Below, piece by piece: positions 51,536 through 64,000 of a stretch of DNA of 64,000 nt. The stretch lies in NCBI GenBank assembly GCA_013396655.1, contig WBMV01001030.1, forward strand, positions 395,388-459,387, read 5' to 3'. A program made the position numbers and the translations under genes. Numbering within the stretch: position 1 is the stretch's first letter; each line of letters starts with the position of its first letter. The notes under the pieces are model-generated. The model had not been told where the DNA came from. It saw only the letters and a list, made by a program, of their open reading frames with translations, and made no database searches. This DNA is from Campylorhamphus procurvoides. Taxonomy: Eukaryota > Chordata > Aves > Passeriformes > Dendrocolaptidae.

Positions 51536-53636
51536 ATACTTAGAAAAGGCACAGTTTTACTTCAAAAGCATAGTATTTCTGCACTCAGTTTAGATGTACA
51601 CATCAGCCCATCAACATCTATTGGGTGCAAATGTCTTCTAAGGCAATTTTTCCTCCTCCATAGCTTCAGTTCTTCAACATCCAATTCAGTGTATCAGAAG
51701 TGTGAGAAAGTCTTATGAGCATCAACATCAGCAGTAACCTTACCGTTACTTAAGCTGCCTAATTCTGTTTTTCTCCATGTTCTGGGTGCCAGCAGGTGAT
51801 GTCTGTCTTAGGTGGAGGCCAGTTGGGAAAGCTGAAATATGCATATGGAATGTGCAGGTTGTTCATACCACAGGGTGGTTGTTTGCTAAGAAAAAAGACA
51901 TTGTCTAAGGGTGGGACAGCACATTGATAGCATCCTTAGCAAAGCTGATCTAACTGTTCTGTATGTTGTCTGGATGTGCACGTCAGCTGTTCAAGATACT
52001 GCAACACTTCAGCATAGCTGTTGCTTCTGTGCAGCCTGGGGAAAATGTCACCTTTCTCACTCACTTCCTCACACTTAACATACAGAGGCAGCACGACTTA
52101 TTTTTTGTTGGAGCTTCTAATTTCTACTTTGGTTTCATGCAGTCACACTGAGAGTAGGACCGATTCCCATTTAACCCAGTCTTCTTAACAGCTTCAGAGA
52201 CTACTGCATACCACATCATGGTTTTGCATAGAAGTGGTAAAATTAAAATCTATCACTTTTTTAAGGGCAGGGGTGAAAATGCAAAGCAAGAATAAGTTTG
52301 GAACACACTTCAAATCACTTTAAGGCTGCACAAAGGCAGGGATGGAAACAGAAAAGATGTAGGGCTTTTCTCACATCTCCAGTGTGATCTCAGTCCCATT
52401 GAAACTGATGGAAATCTGACTGGCTTCATGGCTCGTTGAATCTGAGCATACTGAAGAGCAATTAAAATTCAATTTTTTTACAGAAGATGATCCTGCCCTG
52501 AAGCCAGCAAACAAACCAAACAAAGGCTAGTAAATCCTCTCCCAGAAAACAATGGCTCTCTGCTTATCAGCCCTTCAATATTCCTGTTTATCAGCACCAG
52601 CTTGCTGCTGGACTCCTTTGATTCTGCTGGTTAGTGTCTAATCAGAAACTGCCTTTGTCCAGCTGTAATTATGCATGAAACCCAAACAAGTAGACCATAA
52701 TGGATAAAATTTCTTCCACTGTTTTAAAAAGGGTTGTATAATTTTACAGAAGAACAAGAGAAAACACAATTACTGCCTTGCGTCAAACATAAGAAATACA
52801 ACCAGGTTTGACCATAAAAATAGGTCTCTTTCCATCTTTTTTTACTTTTTTCATGTTTCTGTTTTTAACAATCTCCTGGTGAGGCAGATAAGCTCCTAAT
52901 TATATTAATGTTGTTATAAAAATTTGTAAGGTAAGTGAAGCTTACAATTTAGTGATTTATAATCCTAAGCAAGGTAGGTAGAGTGTGTCTTTCATGTTCC
53001 ATAATCAGCACTAAAAGACATTATACTCCTAAGGAAGAAACTTTCTGCTTTCTACTTCTACTTGCATAAAACTCTTGATCAAATAAGCAAAGTATTTTTC
53101 TTTGACTGAGATCACTCTTAAATAATAAAGAATCCAAATAACAAATTTATATAAACATGAACTCTACTGATGTCCTCTTATGTTGATACAAGGGCCTGTA
53201 CTTTTCAGAGAGGTCTGAACTGCATTAGGTCTAAAAAATACTTCTAACTCTTAAAATTTGGTCACATTACATTCTCAAGCTCCCCAGTCTGACGCAGGAT
53301 TAGGAAAATCAAACTCAAATCTCTTTTGTACATGCTTTTTAATCCTCTCACATCAGGCATTTGCTAATGTAACTCCACTGGTTTTACAGACACACAGCAG
53401 TATTCTCACAGAAAACAAGGGAGCATTCTTAACCGATAGCTCTACTGGGCACCTCCTGAGGGATGAAACAAACTCCAGGAGCTTTGAAAATCTTTTCTTT
53501 AAACTTCAGTTATAGGGACAGAACATACTAAGATCTTGTGATATAAGCCTCACAGTCTACAAGAAAGGACTTCGGTTTGTATATTTCAGTTATGCGTGGT
53601 CAGGCATGTGATCAGGTCAGAACTACTTTAGCGCAG
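51536..53636. other. Unique non-coding DNA
   Basis: I see no recognisable gene or repeat. Confidence 0.5.
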
Positions 53637-54335
53637 TCACAGAATCATTATAGAACCATTAAGGTTGGAAAAGACCTCCAAGATGATCAAGTCAGGCCTT
53701 TGACCAAACACCACCATGTCAATTAAACCATAGCGCTGAGTGCTACGTCCAGTTGTTATTTGAACACTTCTAAGGATGGTGACTCCACCATTACCTGGGC
53801 AGTGTTCCAATGCTTGATAACCCTTTCAGTGAAGATTTCCTTCCTGTGTCCAACTTGAACCTCCCCTGTGACAACTTGAGGCCATTTCCTCTTGTCCTGT
53901 AGCTACTTACCTGGGAGAAGGGGCTGACCCTCACCTTGCTGCAACCTCTTTCAGGCAGCTCTCGAGAGCAATAAGGTCTCCCCTGAGGCTCTTCTTCTCT
54001 GGGCTAAGCAACCACAGCTCCCCCAGCTGCTTCTCGTATGACTTACTCTCTAGACACTTCACCAGTTTCTCTGCCCTCCTCTACACATGCTCCAGCACCT
54101 CAGTGCCTCTTGAAGTGAGGGGTCCAGAACTGGATACAGGATTCAGTGTGCAGGCTCACCAGTGGCAGGTATAGAGGGACAATCACTTCCCTAGTCCTGC
54201 TGGTCACACCATTTTTGACAGGCCTGACAGGCCAAGATGTCAGTGGCCTTCTTGGCCACATGAACACACTGCTGGCTCACATTCAGTAGCTGTTGATCAG
54301 CATCCCAGGTACTTTTCCACTGGTCATGTGGAGCT
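53637..54335 (-). mobile_element. CR1 LINE, 3' region, about 700 bp
   Basis: The minus-strand CR1 starts with the AGAATCATTATAGAACC tail, followed by TTAAGGTTGGAAAAGACCTCC. It then runs through the standard 3' blocks: ACTTGAGGCCATTTCCTCTTGTCCTG-type near 53,874, AGGTCTCCCCTGAGGCTCTTCTTCTC near 53,974, and the CCTTCTTGGCCACATGAACAC block near 54,249. It ends near 54,335 by 5' truncation. This is 3' non-coding CR1 sequence without a reverse-transcriptase part. It is less disrupted than the other minus-strand copy at 48,268-51,535. Confidence 0.93.
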
Positions 54336-56558
54336 TAGTCAGATACAACTGTTATTTGTAAAGGATATACAGTGCCTGCCAGATTGCAGGGAATAAACCC
54401 TGATGGCAATTGCTAAAGTCATAAATTGGATGTTACAGTGTTTGGCATTTTCTCTGGGATCATGGAAAAGTTCAGGAGTATTTGTTGAGATCCTAGTGCA
54501 ACTGCAGTTAGAACCACTGACATCACCTCTAGACATGGATTAGTTGCAGAATCATCTTTATTTTTTGTGCTTTTATTGTATGATGAAACTACAAAATCCA
54601 GCCAAACTTTGTGCTAGTACTTCACACACATGCTGGTACATGTGTTTGTTGACCAAGTTGCTTAACATGCACATGGGCACACTAAATCTTTGTTTGTCAG
54701 CAAGAAGTAGATTAAAAAGTCAGATTTTATAGGCTTAATTCTCTGGATAGAAGGATGTTATTGGCTGATTTTATTTATGTCTGTAATTCATACAAGAGAT
54801 GTCTTAGACATTAGATATTCTTTATATGCAGGAGTCCAACCTGTGTCAATTGGAGTAGATGTAAAATATGATACCCAGTATTTGTGGTCACTAAAGGACC
54901 ACTTTTTATAAATCTGCTGATGTAAGCTTCTCTTTGGCTTTATGAGTGGCCTGCCTTAACACTGCCCTTCATGATCACAATTTTCTAAATTAGTTCCAAA
55001 CATCCTCCTTAAAAAGACTCTGTGGCGATATTTTGCAAATATAGTAATATATTGATCACATCTGTATTTTAATAACAGTGAAAAGATTCCTGTACATGTA
55101 CCAGTCTGGGACCTGTCAGATGGGAAGGACTTCAATAACAAAAGGCAGTATTTTCATTACTGGTAATGTTTTTTAGTGGGGCTTTATTACCATTTCAGAA
55201 AGTTCTGACTTTCAACATGCAATATGACCACCTTCTGTTGGCATGTTATATTAAATAAAAACACTTTCAAGTCTATAATGCATTCTATTTTTAATGGGAT
55301 CCACATCAAAATAGAAATGAACGCTTTAAGAATTGAGAGGAGGTACTAGTGCAGATGAAATTGTTCTCATAATTCTTATGGCATTTTTTTCTGTGTCTCA
55401 GCAAGGTGAATGCAAAGATGAAATTATCTTTTATAATCAACATTACTTAGAATCTTGAGGTCTAGGCTGTATTTATTCCACTGTACCGCCAATATATGAT
55501 GATTTAGACATTTGTTTTGGCTTTTAATCTTTGCTCATATATTTACACCTCCAAAATAAAAACCAGTGGAGTATGCACATCCATAAATCTGTCCAACCTT
55601 CCACTCTTCTGAGATATTTCAGTAAAGGCTTGATGCTTGTAATCAGAACTAGGTTTGGATGCTGCCTTCAATTCATTTAACAAACACCCTTCCCCCATCT
55701 ATACACATTCCATCCTCCCTCTTTGGTTCATTTTTAAGCCTGAAGGTTTCAAGGAGAGAAAAACTCTTTTGAAGGTTCTTGAAGAAGTCTAGCAGCAGTA
55801 GAAGATGCATCTTTAGACTAAACATTGATTATTTTCTTTTGTAGCAAAAGCACACTGATTTATCATATTTAATGTGCTTATGTGGTAGTGAACATTGCAT
55901 ATTTTATAATCCTCAGAGCTTCCCGTCTCTAAATCCTGTGTGACACTACATTTTTTCAGCTACTGCTACTTCACGGTGCCTTCTTAGCTCTGCCCTGGGG
56001 AGGCTTTGCTGGGCTAGTCAAGTCTGGTGAGAAAAGGAATTGGGACAACTCAACAGCTGCCTGCAACTGATGATACAGTATGGGGCAGTGGCCACAAATC
56101 ACAGCTCATGCGGTTTGTCCTGGACATTAGGAAAAAACACTAGGAGAATATCACAGCACTGAACACATTACCCAGAGAGACATTACCCAGAGTGAAATTT
56201 CTCCTGCCTGCCCCTTAATACTGTGAGAGCAGCCAGAAGTACAAGCCAGTACCTTAGCATAGCACTCAGCACTGCAGGCAGGAGGAGACCACCAATGCCT
56301 CCCAGTCCAACTGGAGACACATTGCCATGATGGGACAGTGTGGTTAGTGGTAGAAATGGTAGTTGTAGGCTTATGGTAATCGTTCAGATAAGGTAGGATT
56401 TTGAAAGCTATTGGATAATTCAGAGATGTACCTGTCTGGGAAGGATGGCGTGGCTGGATAGTTAACCATCATAAGATCTAAAATCCAGTCAGAGAATGCA
56501 TACTATGCAAGCTATCATGAAAACTATCATGCAACTTCAACTGCTGGGGCCAGGATGA
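54336..56558. other. Unique non-coding DNA with a 13-bp tandem duplication
   Basis: No gene is recognised. ACATTACCCAGAG occurs perfectly twice at 56,165-56,177 and 56,180-56,192, a small replication-slippage duplication. Confidence 0.55.
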
Positions 56559-57280
56559 TGTCTTGGTGTTAAATTATGTTAAAAACATCCTGGTTCACCA
56601 GACTCAGAGTACAGATCCTGCTTTTGAAACAGGAATTGACAGATAAGCTAGTCTGACAGCCTGTAGATCTGTGACTACCAGTCAATCATTTTATACTATA
56701 AAAGTCCAGTCCCCTTTCATACAGTGAAGTTCTTCTGACATAACCCTTCTTGGGGTGTATGTGTGGAGATTCCTTCCTTGGGTGGGGATGCCCTCCAAGG
56801 ATACTCCTGAGGCTAAGTGAAAGAGATCTCCACACAAGCATTAGCGTGGGCAAGTTACATCAAATCCCTACTTAATAATTATTTCTTTTTGCTAGCTTTA
56901 ATATAATTGTTTTAATACTTGCTTCAATGTACTGCACTGTCTTATACTACACTACTAGCAGTTTTAGCTTTTATATTTTGTAGTAAATAATTCTGATTAA
57001 GATCTTTTGCCTGATAATTTGTAATAATAAATGATTCATTTTATACAAATATTCTCATTTTGCCAGTCATTAAAACCTGTGGGACAAAAGCAGTTCCATC
57101 ACACCTCTGTAATTCCTTAAATTCAAACCATTGACATAATCTAAGACTGGATTCAGCTGCACCTGTACTCCTCTCTGAGAAGGAGTTCAGAAAGCAGAGG
57201 AGTCCTTTCTGTACCTTGTGACTCAATGGCAAGGCTTCTTTAATAAATTTTGTCTAAGCCTTCCACTCCCACCCGTGACA
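56559..57280 (+). mobile_element. Solo LTR with near-perfect 5-bp target-site duplication, ERVL-like
   Basis: The LTR runs TGTCTTGGTGTT ... CACCCGTGACA, with matching TGTC/GACA ends, 722 bp. In order: GAAACAGGAATTGACAGATAAGC near 56,627, a TATACTATAAAAGTCC promoter element near 56,692, a GGTGTATGTGTGGAGATTCC block near 56,754, GCTAGCTTTAATATAATTG near 56,892, and AATAAATT near 57,243 as the last polyadenylation-type signal. Flanks are GATGA (56,554-56,558) and GATGG (57,281-57,285), four of five identical. The 5-bp duplication agrees with an ERVL-type integrase. No internal genes are attached. Confidence 0.78.
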
Positions 57281-60200
57281 GATGGGACTATTTGCACAGA
57301 GTTTATTTTTTCACAGGACTCTTTCTTTCAGTCTCACTTCCCTGTATTTAAAAAGTATTGAAACCAAAACAGGAATAAAAAAATCTTTGCATGCCACACA
57401 AAGAAAGACAGCATTTAACACAGTGTAGCAATTGATCTGGTTAGGCAAATACTCAGTTAAATCAGTGTAAATGGTGTGCTCAGTAAAGAGAGTTTATGGT
57501 TTGAAACATGAAACTGACCTCTGTGTAATCTATTTGTCCAGCTCTATTGGTCAATAATTTCTACTTAACCCAGAGAAAATGTCCCAGTTGAAAGAAACGA
57601 TTTCAGTTTAGTTACGCTGGATTTGAACAGTGTATCTGAGATCAGAACCTGGCCCAGAGGCTATAGGAATAAATGGGATTGGGAAGATATATAATTTTGA
57701 AAAGGAAAAGGTAATTTGATCTACTGGGCAGCAGGAGAACTATTACTGTGATTAAAGACATTTTTCCTTCGAAGCTTGTGTTTGCTGGATATATTATTTA
57801 TTGCTGGGATATGGCAGATTATTAGATTTTTCAAATCATTTTGGTATTTGATTATGAAGCCAAGTTTCCCTTCTGAGACTTTCCTGGATATAGTGCTTTT
57901 TTGTTTAGCACAGAAATTTCATTGGTTTGTGTTCTTTAAAAAAAAAAACACATTGTTGTTATTATTACCAGTATCAAAAAATGAAAGTTATATTGTATTG
58001 GGAAATGTTTCTTTCTTCTAAAATGATGTGTCCTTACTCTTTGAAAGGTAAAGATAAAAAATAAGTCCAAATGCTATTTTTTCTAGTGCAGGAAATTTTG
58101 AAGCACTGATTAAATAAATTAAGAAGTATTAAGAGCTTTCTTCCCTTTGTTTTTCAAACTTGTAATTTCCTTGTCTCCTGGTTATTTTTTCAGGTTGCTT
58201 ATTCCATATCTGGTATTTTTCTTTGTATTTGGTCCTATGGCAAATAGTCTGCTGTAACGGGCTGATTTTAAATAACAGCTTAAGAATATCATTAGATATT
58301 ATTTGCCATCACACAATAAGCCTTTTAGGTTCTTGCCAGATGGAGCAAACAAATCATTAGAAATTATCCGACAAACATCACTGTCAGGGCACCACAGATT
58401 TGTCTCTTTCATTTGCCTTTGGGTAAAAAACCAAAAAAACAAAAAAAAACTTAGAACATTTTCTTTAACAGAACTGGACAAAAACAGGTTGATGAACAGT
58501 TTTTCTCCGAGACCAGTTCCATTTCCACTGAAAGAGTCTGTGACAACCCATCCATTTCTAGTGTTCCTTTTTTGTAGGCAAATTTTGAAAAGATGAGGTT
58601 TGACTTTACCATTTCATTTTGTGGGGATTTTAAGTTCACGCATTTTACTTTGCAGCTGAAGTGACCTAAGAGTGTGCATCCAGTCACTTGTCATTGCTCA
58701 TTAGACATATAGCATCTGGTTAAGTCATAGGAATTTGATTGTGGATAGTGACCTCAGAACCTTTGTCTGTGGTTTTGGCGGACATGGACTCAAAGTGGTC
58801 TCTTCACTGCTCTCAGCACTGATTGTCCAAGAGCACTCAGGACTTGAAATACTTTCTTTTCTAAGAATGAGGGGCAGGTCCTGTATGCTTCAGGAAGGGG
58901 CCTGACCATTTGCATTATTTTCTGTCATACTGCTGCTTGGTATTGGAGACAACTTCTCCCCCTATTTAAGATCAGATTTACCAATCTGTGCTCCTCAGGT
59001 TTAGGTGAAATCACCAAAAGGCGATTTGGAACTTGCTGCTTGATCTTTACGTGGGAGGCTACATGGCAGTTAACACCATGTCTTTGCTGAAGGTCAAAGT
59101 TTTCTGCAATCAATAAGTATGAATGTTCCCTTGCATGAGACTGCATTCTGAGAAGGATCTGGATACTTTACATTTACATAAGAGAAAAAATGCTAGACCC
59201 TACTTTTTGAAGACGAGTGGTTACAGCTGTGTATTAGCCCTCAGCTTTCTGCCTGTACCAAGGGAGGCAGGAGAATGATGCTGGCAAGCTCTCCTAAGCA
59301 GTGAGCCAGCGGCACACTGAGACTGGGGGGATAGCTGTGAACAAGTTGGCCTGAAGAAATGCCACATGCTGGACTCTGGAGAGCCTCTATGACACTCCTG
59401 TCATTAGACACAACGGACTGAGCTGCTTATGTGGGTAGGCACGACTGAGCCTAAGTCCCTGAATCCCTCCCAAGGCCGGGAGGCCACTAGCTACACTGTT
59501 TTCTCCCCAAAGTCAGACTTTGCAATCTGTTCCATGTTCTCTGTGTGTATATTTGGAGAGAAATCAGAGTGAGTGTGATAAAGGAAAGTAATTAGATTGG
59601 GCTAAGGTGCTACTTGCATGCAATATTAAAGAGTTGTGCTATCTCTTTATCTATGTCTAACCACACACAAGTTCATGCAATATTTAAAGAACTCCTAACC
59701 TTTGACATAACAAAATTTAATTTTTCAAACATATTTATAATGAAAGTTTCAACTGCCAATAAATCTATTCCAAGAGGCAGAAGATAAAGGAGAGAAAGGG
59801 AGAGATAAAGGCATTAGACAAATATCACAAGGTTGATAACAGAAAGAGCTGCAGTCAAATTTGTGTGTTTATACATAAAAAAATAGCTGGAGTGGCATTT
59901 GTTCCCAGTGCTTCACAAATCATCATCTGATCTTTGTCATCTCAAAAAAGAAGTCTGTGCTGCTTCTCTCAAGGCACATCTACAGTGCATCATTTCACTG
60001 CAGGATGTGGAATCGCACCAGAACACAGAGCAAAAGAAGATGAAAACTTGGGAAGAAAACATGAGAGGGGTGAATTGAGAGAATAACAGCTTCAGTCTCT
60101 TCCTGGCTCTCTGATCAGCTGTTGTCTGCTCATCCAACCTCCCAAACAGGCCTAACCTCAACTTAACCATTTTTTGCTTTATTTTTCCCTTTGTAGCTCC

Positions 60201-60300
60201 CACAGGTCTACCTTGTCGGGTGCTTCTGGTGCTAATCTAGTTGTTATTTATGATGGTGTGTCAGGATGCTGGGGAAGCAGGTGGGGGCCAAGCAAGGTAG
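57281..60300. other. Unique non-coding DNA with A-rich tracts
   Basis: No gene recognised. A runs lie near 57,939-57,948 and 58,425-58,449. Confidence 0.5.
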
Positions 60301-60475
60301 GGCCCCATGTCAGCATCTGGATCTGCATCTGTATATGTATGTATTTGTTTATACCTATTTCTATATGTATACACATATCTATGTCTATGCTTAAATCTTT
60401 ATCCCTATCGTCTATGCTTAAATCTTTATCTCTATCATCTGTACCAATATCTAAATCTATATGTACATCTAGATG
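60301..60475. repeat. Imperfect TCTATN-type repeat containing a 27-bp tandem duplication
   Basis: The stretch is built from degenerate six-base units such as ATCTGT, TCTATA and TCTATC. Within it, 60,384-60,410 and 60,411-60,437 are a 27-bp tandem pair matching at 25 of 27 bases. Two overlapping reading frames of 76 and 100 codons across it are simply translations of the repeat. Confidence 0.85.
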
Positions 60476-63400
60476 AGATTAGCCCTGTTTGCAAGAAAAA
60501 TAACAAAAAGAGATTTGCCAGACAATGCAGAGAATAAATGATGAAAGCAGGACCTGCTTTTGATCACCTAAGAGGCAGGACATTTTTCATTCACCTCTGT
60601 CAGTACCTGGCAGCAGTCCTGCAATCACTACAGTTTCCCTAACCCAGGACTCAGCTCCCTACTGAGTGTGGCACTAGAATGGAACTAATTAGTTCCCTTT
60701 CACAGGCACACAGACTAATTACTTTTTCTTCTTCCACACTTGCCTCCACTAGTTATGATCCCCTGCATCACTCTTACGTTCTTATTCTGCTGATCCCACT
60801 GATATTGCCACAAATTCATTTAATTCCATCTTTCTGGCTGTCAAACAAGGAAGATGGGGTGAGTTGAGTGACCCACTACCAGTTTTGCCATGGAGACAGA
60901 ATAATATGTGATAAAAAGTTTTCCAGTAAGAGATTGTCTGTCTATAATTACAACACATTGCCTGATACATCCACCTTAGTTTTGGATGACTGTGCAAAGA
61001 CTACTTTTGGCAGTGGGTTGCTGTTTTACTTGTCCTTACTCTCAGGTGTTGATTAACTTGCTGAGTTACCACTCCCTGTCACTATTCAAGGACTGATGAT
61101 TTCTTACAGTTTAACTAAGGATTGCCCATTCATTTAGATCCATGTATCTGAGGCCCACCATCACAGATATTTATCATGCCAGACAATATGATATGACAAA
61201 CTGTTTTTCAGAAATAGCCTTGCTCACTTATGGGGGACAGATGTGGGGGTTTAAAAAGATCATAGCAATGGGGTTCATACCAGAAAAAACTTGGAGAAAA
61301 TGGGGTACTTGTTGCCATATTACTACAGGTAATAACCAAAACGGCTACATGCCTGTTTTCCTTCTCAATGAAATTGTTCTAAAGTAACTTCTAAATATAT
61401 ATATGTAAACATGGATCATCTGCTATTGACTTGCTTTAATTCAGCCCAAGGGGTTTATTAGCAGAAAAACCAAAGTTATTTCTGGCTTGTGGCATCGGTT
61501 GTAAGAGGAGCAAACCTCCTCTCTGTAAAAGTGGAGAGCACCTCGGGCTGATGTATTAGCCAAAGGCAGGCACAGATTTATTGAACCTACACAGAGAATG
61601 AGCAATGAGAGGAATGGACCTTCACAGTGCTGGGAAGTGTGACCAGGAGGTTGGATAATCGACCCCATTGCAAACAGGTTGATTTTTAGGAAAGAGAAAT
61701 GCAGTTCTACTCCAGACTCCCGTTGCAGAAACAAATAGTCATCTGCTGTTACCAGCAGGGTTAGCAAAGCCAAGATACTGTCACTGCAAATGCTTTTTTC
61801 ATGTGTGTCGCACCACCACACAGAAACAGAAATGTCTGTGACACAGCGTCTGACTCTGAGACAGGTTTTTTTTATTTCTGACAAGGCAGCCTTTGTGTTT
61901 GTCTTTGCCACCACCTGCAGAGTGTGTGTTTGTTGACAACATTAACCCAGATGACATGTATTCCCCACTGCAAAAGTTCAAGTGTTATATGTTACTCCTC
62001 GAAATTGTGAGAACGTTTCGGGTTAAGCTTTGGAGGATGACAACAGCTCTGGAGTTGCATTCACTCTCACTCCCATCTCCACATATGTCAGGGAGGTCCA
62101 AGGCACAGTGGCTCTTCAAGTTTAATTAATCACTATTGTTCCAAGCTTTTTAAGTAAATTATTATTGTTCTGGAAATCTGGAGTATGACTGAGGCATTGC
62201 AGCCAGAAGACCAACACTGGATAAAAAGCCCAACACTGAATTCTCCATTTCCTCCCACCTCTGGATCCTGTGCAGTATCTAAATGTTAGAGTCAAAGATG
62301 GAACACCAGCAGCTTTTTCTGAAGCAAGTGTAGAATAATATGTAGCACATGTTCCAATAGTTTCTGCTGTACAGGAGAGCATTACCGTTTACCCCATTAT
62401 GTTCAGAGTCAAAACGAGCCAGCATATGATGTTCTATCAGTACTTCAAATTCTAGAAGTGTCAACAGACCAGAAGACGAGTCTCAGCAGGGAAACTTAGA
62501 ACTAAACCAGTTCATGTTGAGGTAACTTTTGTTCCATACTAATCCTTTTCAATCTCAGGATGATTGGTGTCCCTTTTGCAAACTGTTTATGCCATTTAGA
62601 GATGGCAGTACCCCTTCCTTCTTATAATCACTCAATGGTTATGTGAGTGAGGCTTCCTCCTCTGCTTCAAAGACAGCTGGGTAAATGTGGTACAGCTTGA
62701 GCTAACAATCCTGACTGTTCTTAGGCAGATACAGAAGCATTCTGCACTTGTACCAGATGCATGCACATGAGGGAGAAGTGGCTTCTTTCTGTTGGGCAGG
62801 GAGGAAATCTGGTATTTGAGCTTTTTTTCACCACCTTAGCTAGATCTTGGAAAGGATGTGCTTGTAGGTCGTGTCAGTCTTAATTTCATAATTATAAAAC
62901 CAAAGCTTTCTTAATTCAACTTCGCCTACATTTGCACAAGGACAAGAGTTTCAACTCTTCTCAAATAACAGAGAGGTCAAAAGAAACTTCTAGCAGAGTA
63001 AGACTGTCATTGTGTCCAGACGATTGATGGGAGAATTTGTTCTACTGGCACAACAATCCCATTAGAGCCTTATTTTATCCTAGATGGAAAAAACCATACA
63101 CTGCATAGGAAAGACCTTGGTTACAGACCTGCCACAGGTCTATTCCACTACTCATGTCCACAGAACAAGAATTTTCCTTTCCTGTGGTTAGCCTTTTCTC
63201 CTTACTGAAAGAAGATTCACATAGAAAAGTTATTTATTATTTCTATTTCCCATGAAAGCAGTGCACAGAAACTCTGCCAGCAGTATTGGTGTGGTATTGG
63301 TGCAGTAACTGTGATTTTCTATTGAATAGTATTGACTAACCAGTGATCTGTTTTGCACTTGGTGTTCTACAACAACATAGGATTTGCAAATTATGTTTGC

Positions 63401-64000
63401 CACAAAGCGCGTTTCATTCCCATGATAATCTACAGTGTTTCAAAATGGTAGTATCATCAATACAATGACTACACAGGCAATACAATATATGCTTTGCAGT
63501 AATCTATAGGTTCATAGATAACCAAAGAAATTGAAAAAACTTATTGAGACAAAAGTTAGAGGATTAGTCCCTGAGAGCGCACTCACTCTTTTCAAAGAAA
63601 TGCCCAATATTTTTTAATTAAAATGTGTACATTTTAAGGATTCCTGTATGACTTTTTTATTCAAGTAAGTAGCATGGGCTTTACTATATTAGAGCAGTGC
63701 CAGTGTCAAAGCAGCCTCTGCTTGCTCTTGAGCTGCAGACACTGGGTTTAACCTTTCCTACATGTATGAGAACTGTGCAGGAGATCTGTAAAGGAACTGG
63801 TTCCAAAGCAGAAAATCCTCCAGTGAAAAGCCAGGTAATGGTTGAATAACTCAGGTATATGTGATATGCAGGACTGAGTGCTTCCGACTAGGCTGTGAAA
63901 ACTACATTGCTCATATGTCTTATACCTTTTATATGACATAAGTAATTTAATATCTAATTTTTAGAAGGAAAACCACTTACCTAAAAAGCAACTTAACTGC
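60476..64000. other. Unique non-coding DNA
   Basis: I recognise no gene or repeat. The longest open frame outside repeats in the window lies here on the minus strand (61,441-61,914, 157 codons). It has no domain I recognise, a mixed composition, and a CAATAAATCTG motif in it; it may be chance or an old LTR-like fragment. Confidence 0.45.

Noticed and set aside
60174..60537. Leucine/tyrosine-rich frames of 76 and 100 codons
   Set aside because: They are translations of the TCTATN-type repeat.

Overview
The window reads as intergenic or intronic DNA from a bird. The evidence is the repeat content: several CR1 LINE copies with the avian CR1 3' region (one ending in an ATTCTRTG-type octamer tail), and long terminal repeats (LTRs) of types common in bird genomes, mostly ERVL-like with one ERVK-like. 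A songbird or other neoavian is my best guess from how the LTRs read, but that rests on recognition without a database search. There is no intact multi-exon gene I can name, no rRNA, tRNA or CRISPR, and nothing prokaryotic. The base composition is AT-rich.

Layout. 1-15,296 is almost free of recognisable mobile elements; it holds AT-rich unique sequence, with one block (about 8,150-8,720) dense in TAAT/ATTA cores that looks like a candidate conserved regulatory element. At 15,297-15,960 a CR1 3' end abuts a truncated minus-strand ERVL-type LTR. A small open frame with a signal-peptide-like start and a good splice donor lies at 19,016-19,210 and is the only candidate host exon I would test. A 1.1-kb plus-strand LTR fills 19,826-20,921. 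After unique DNA, an internally deleted CR1 lies at about 29,740-30,955, an ERVK-like LTR at 31,989-32,269, a minus-strand stretch of degraded protein-like reading frames at about 33,950-35,300, and a minus-strand LTR at 36,321-36,898. An old, heavily mutated CR1-like LINE with endonuclease, reverse-transcriptase and 3' traces covers about 40,160-42,520.

The most structured part is 46,810-51,535: a minus-strand LTR flanked by a perfect 6-bp duplication, then a minus-strand CR1 that appears split by an LTR insertion. Inside that insertion the assembly carries two exact duplications (558 and 608 bp), each joined by a single N. These look like contig overlaps that were not collapsed and add about 1,168 spurious bases. 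A further CR1 (53,637-54,335) and a 722-bp LTR with a near-perfect 5-bp target duplication (56,559-57,280) follow. The remainder is unique DNA with minor simple repeats. I found no convincing new biological system; the best leads are the nested insertion with its assembly error, the possible small secreted-protein exon, the unidentified decayed coding stretch, and the TAAT-rich block.
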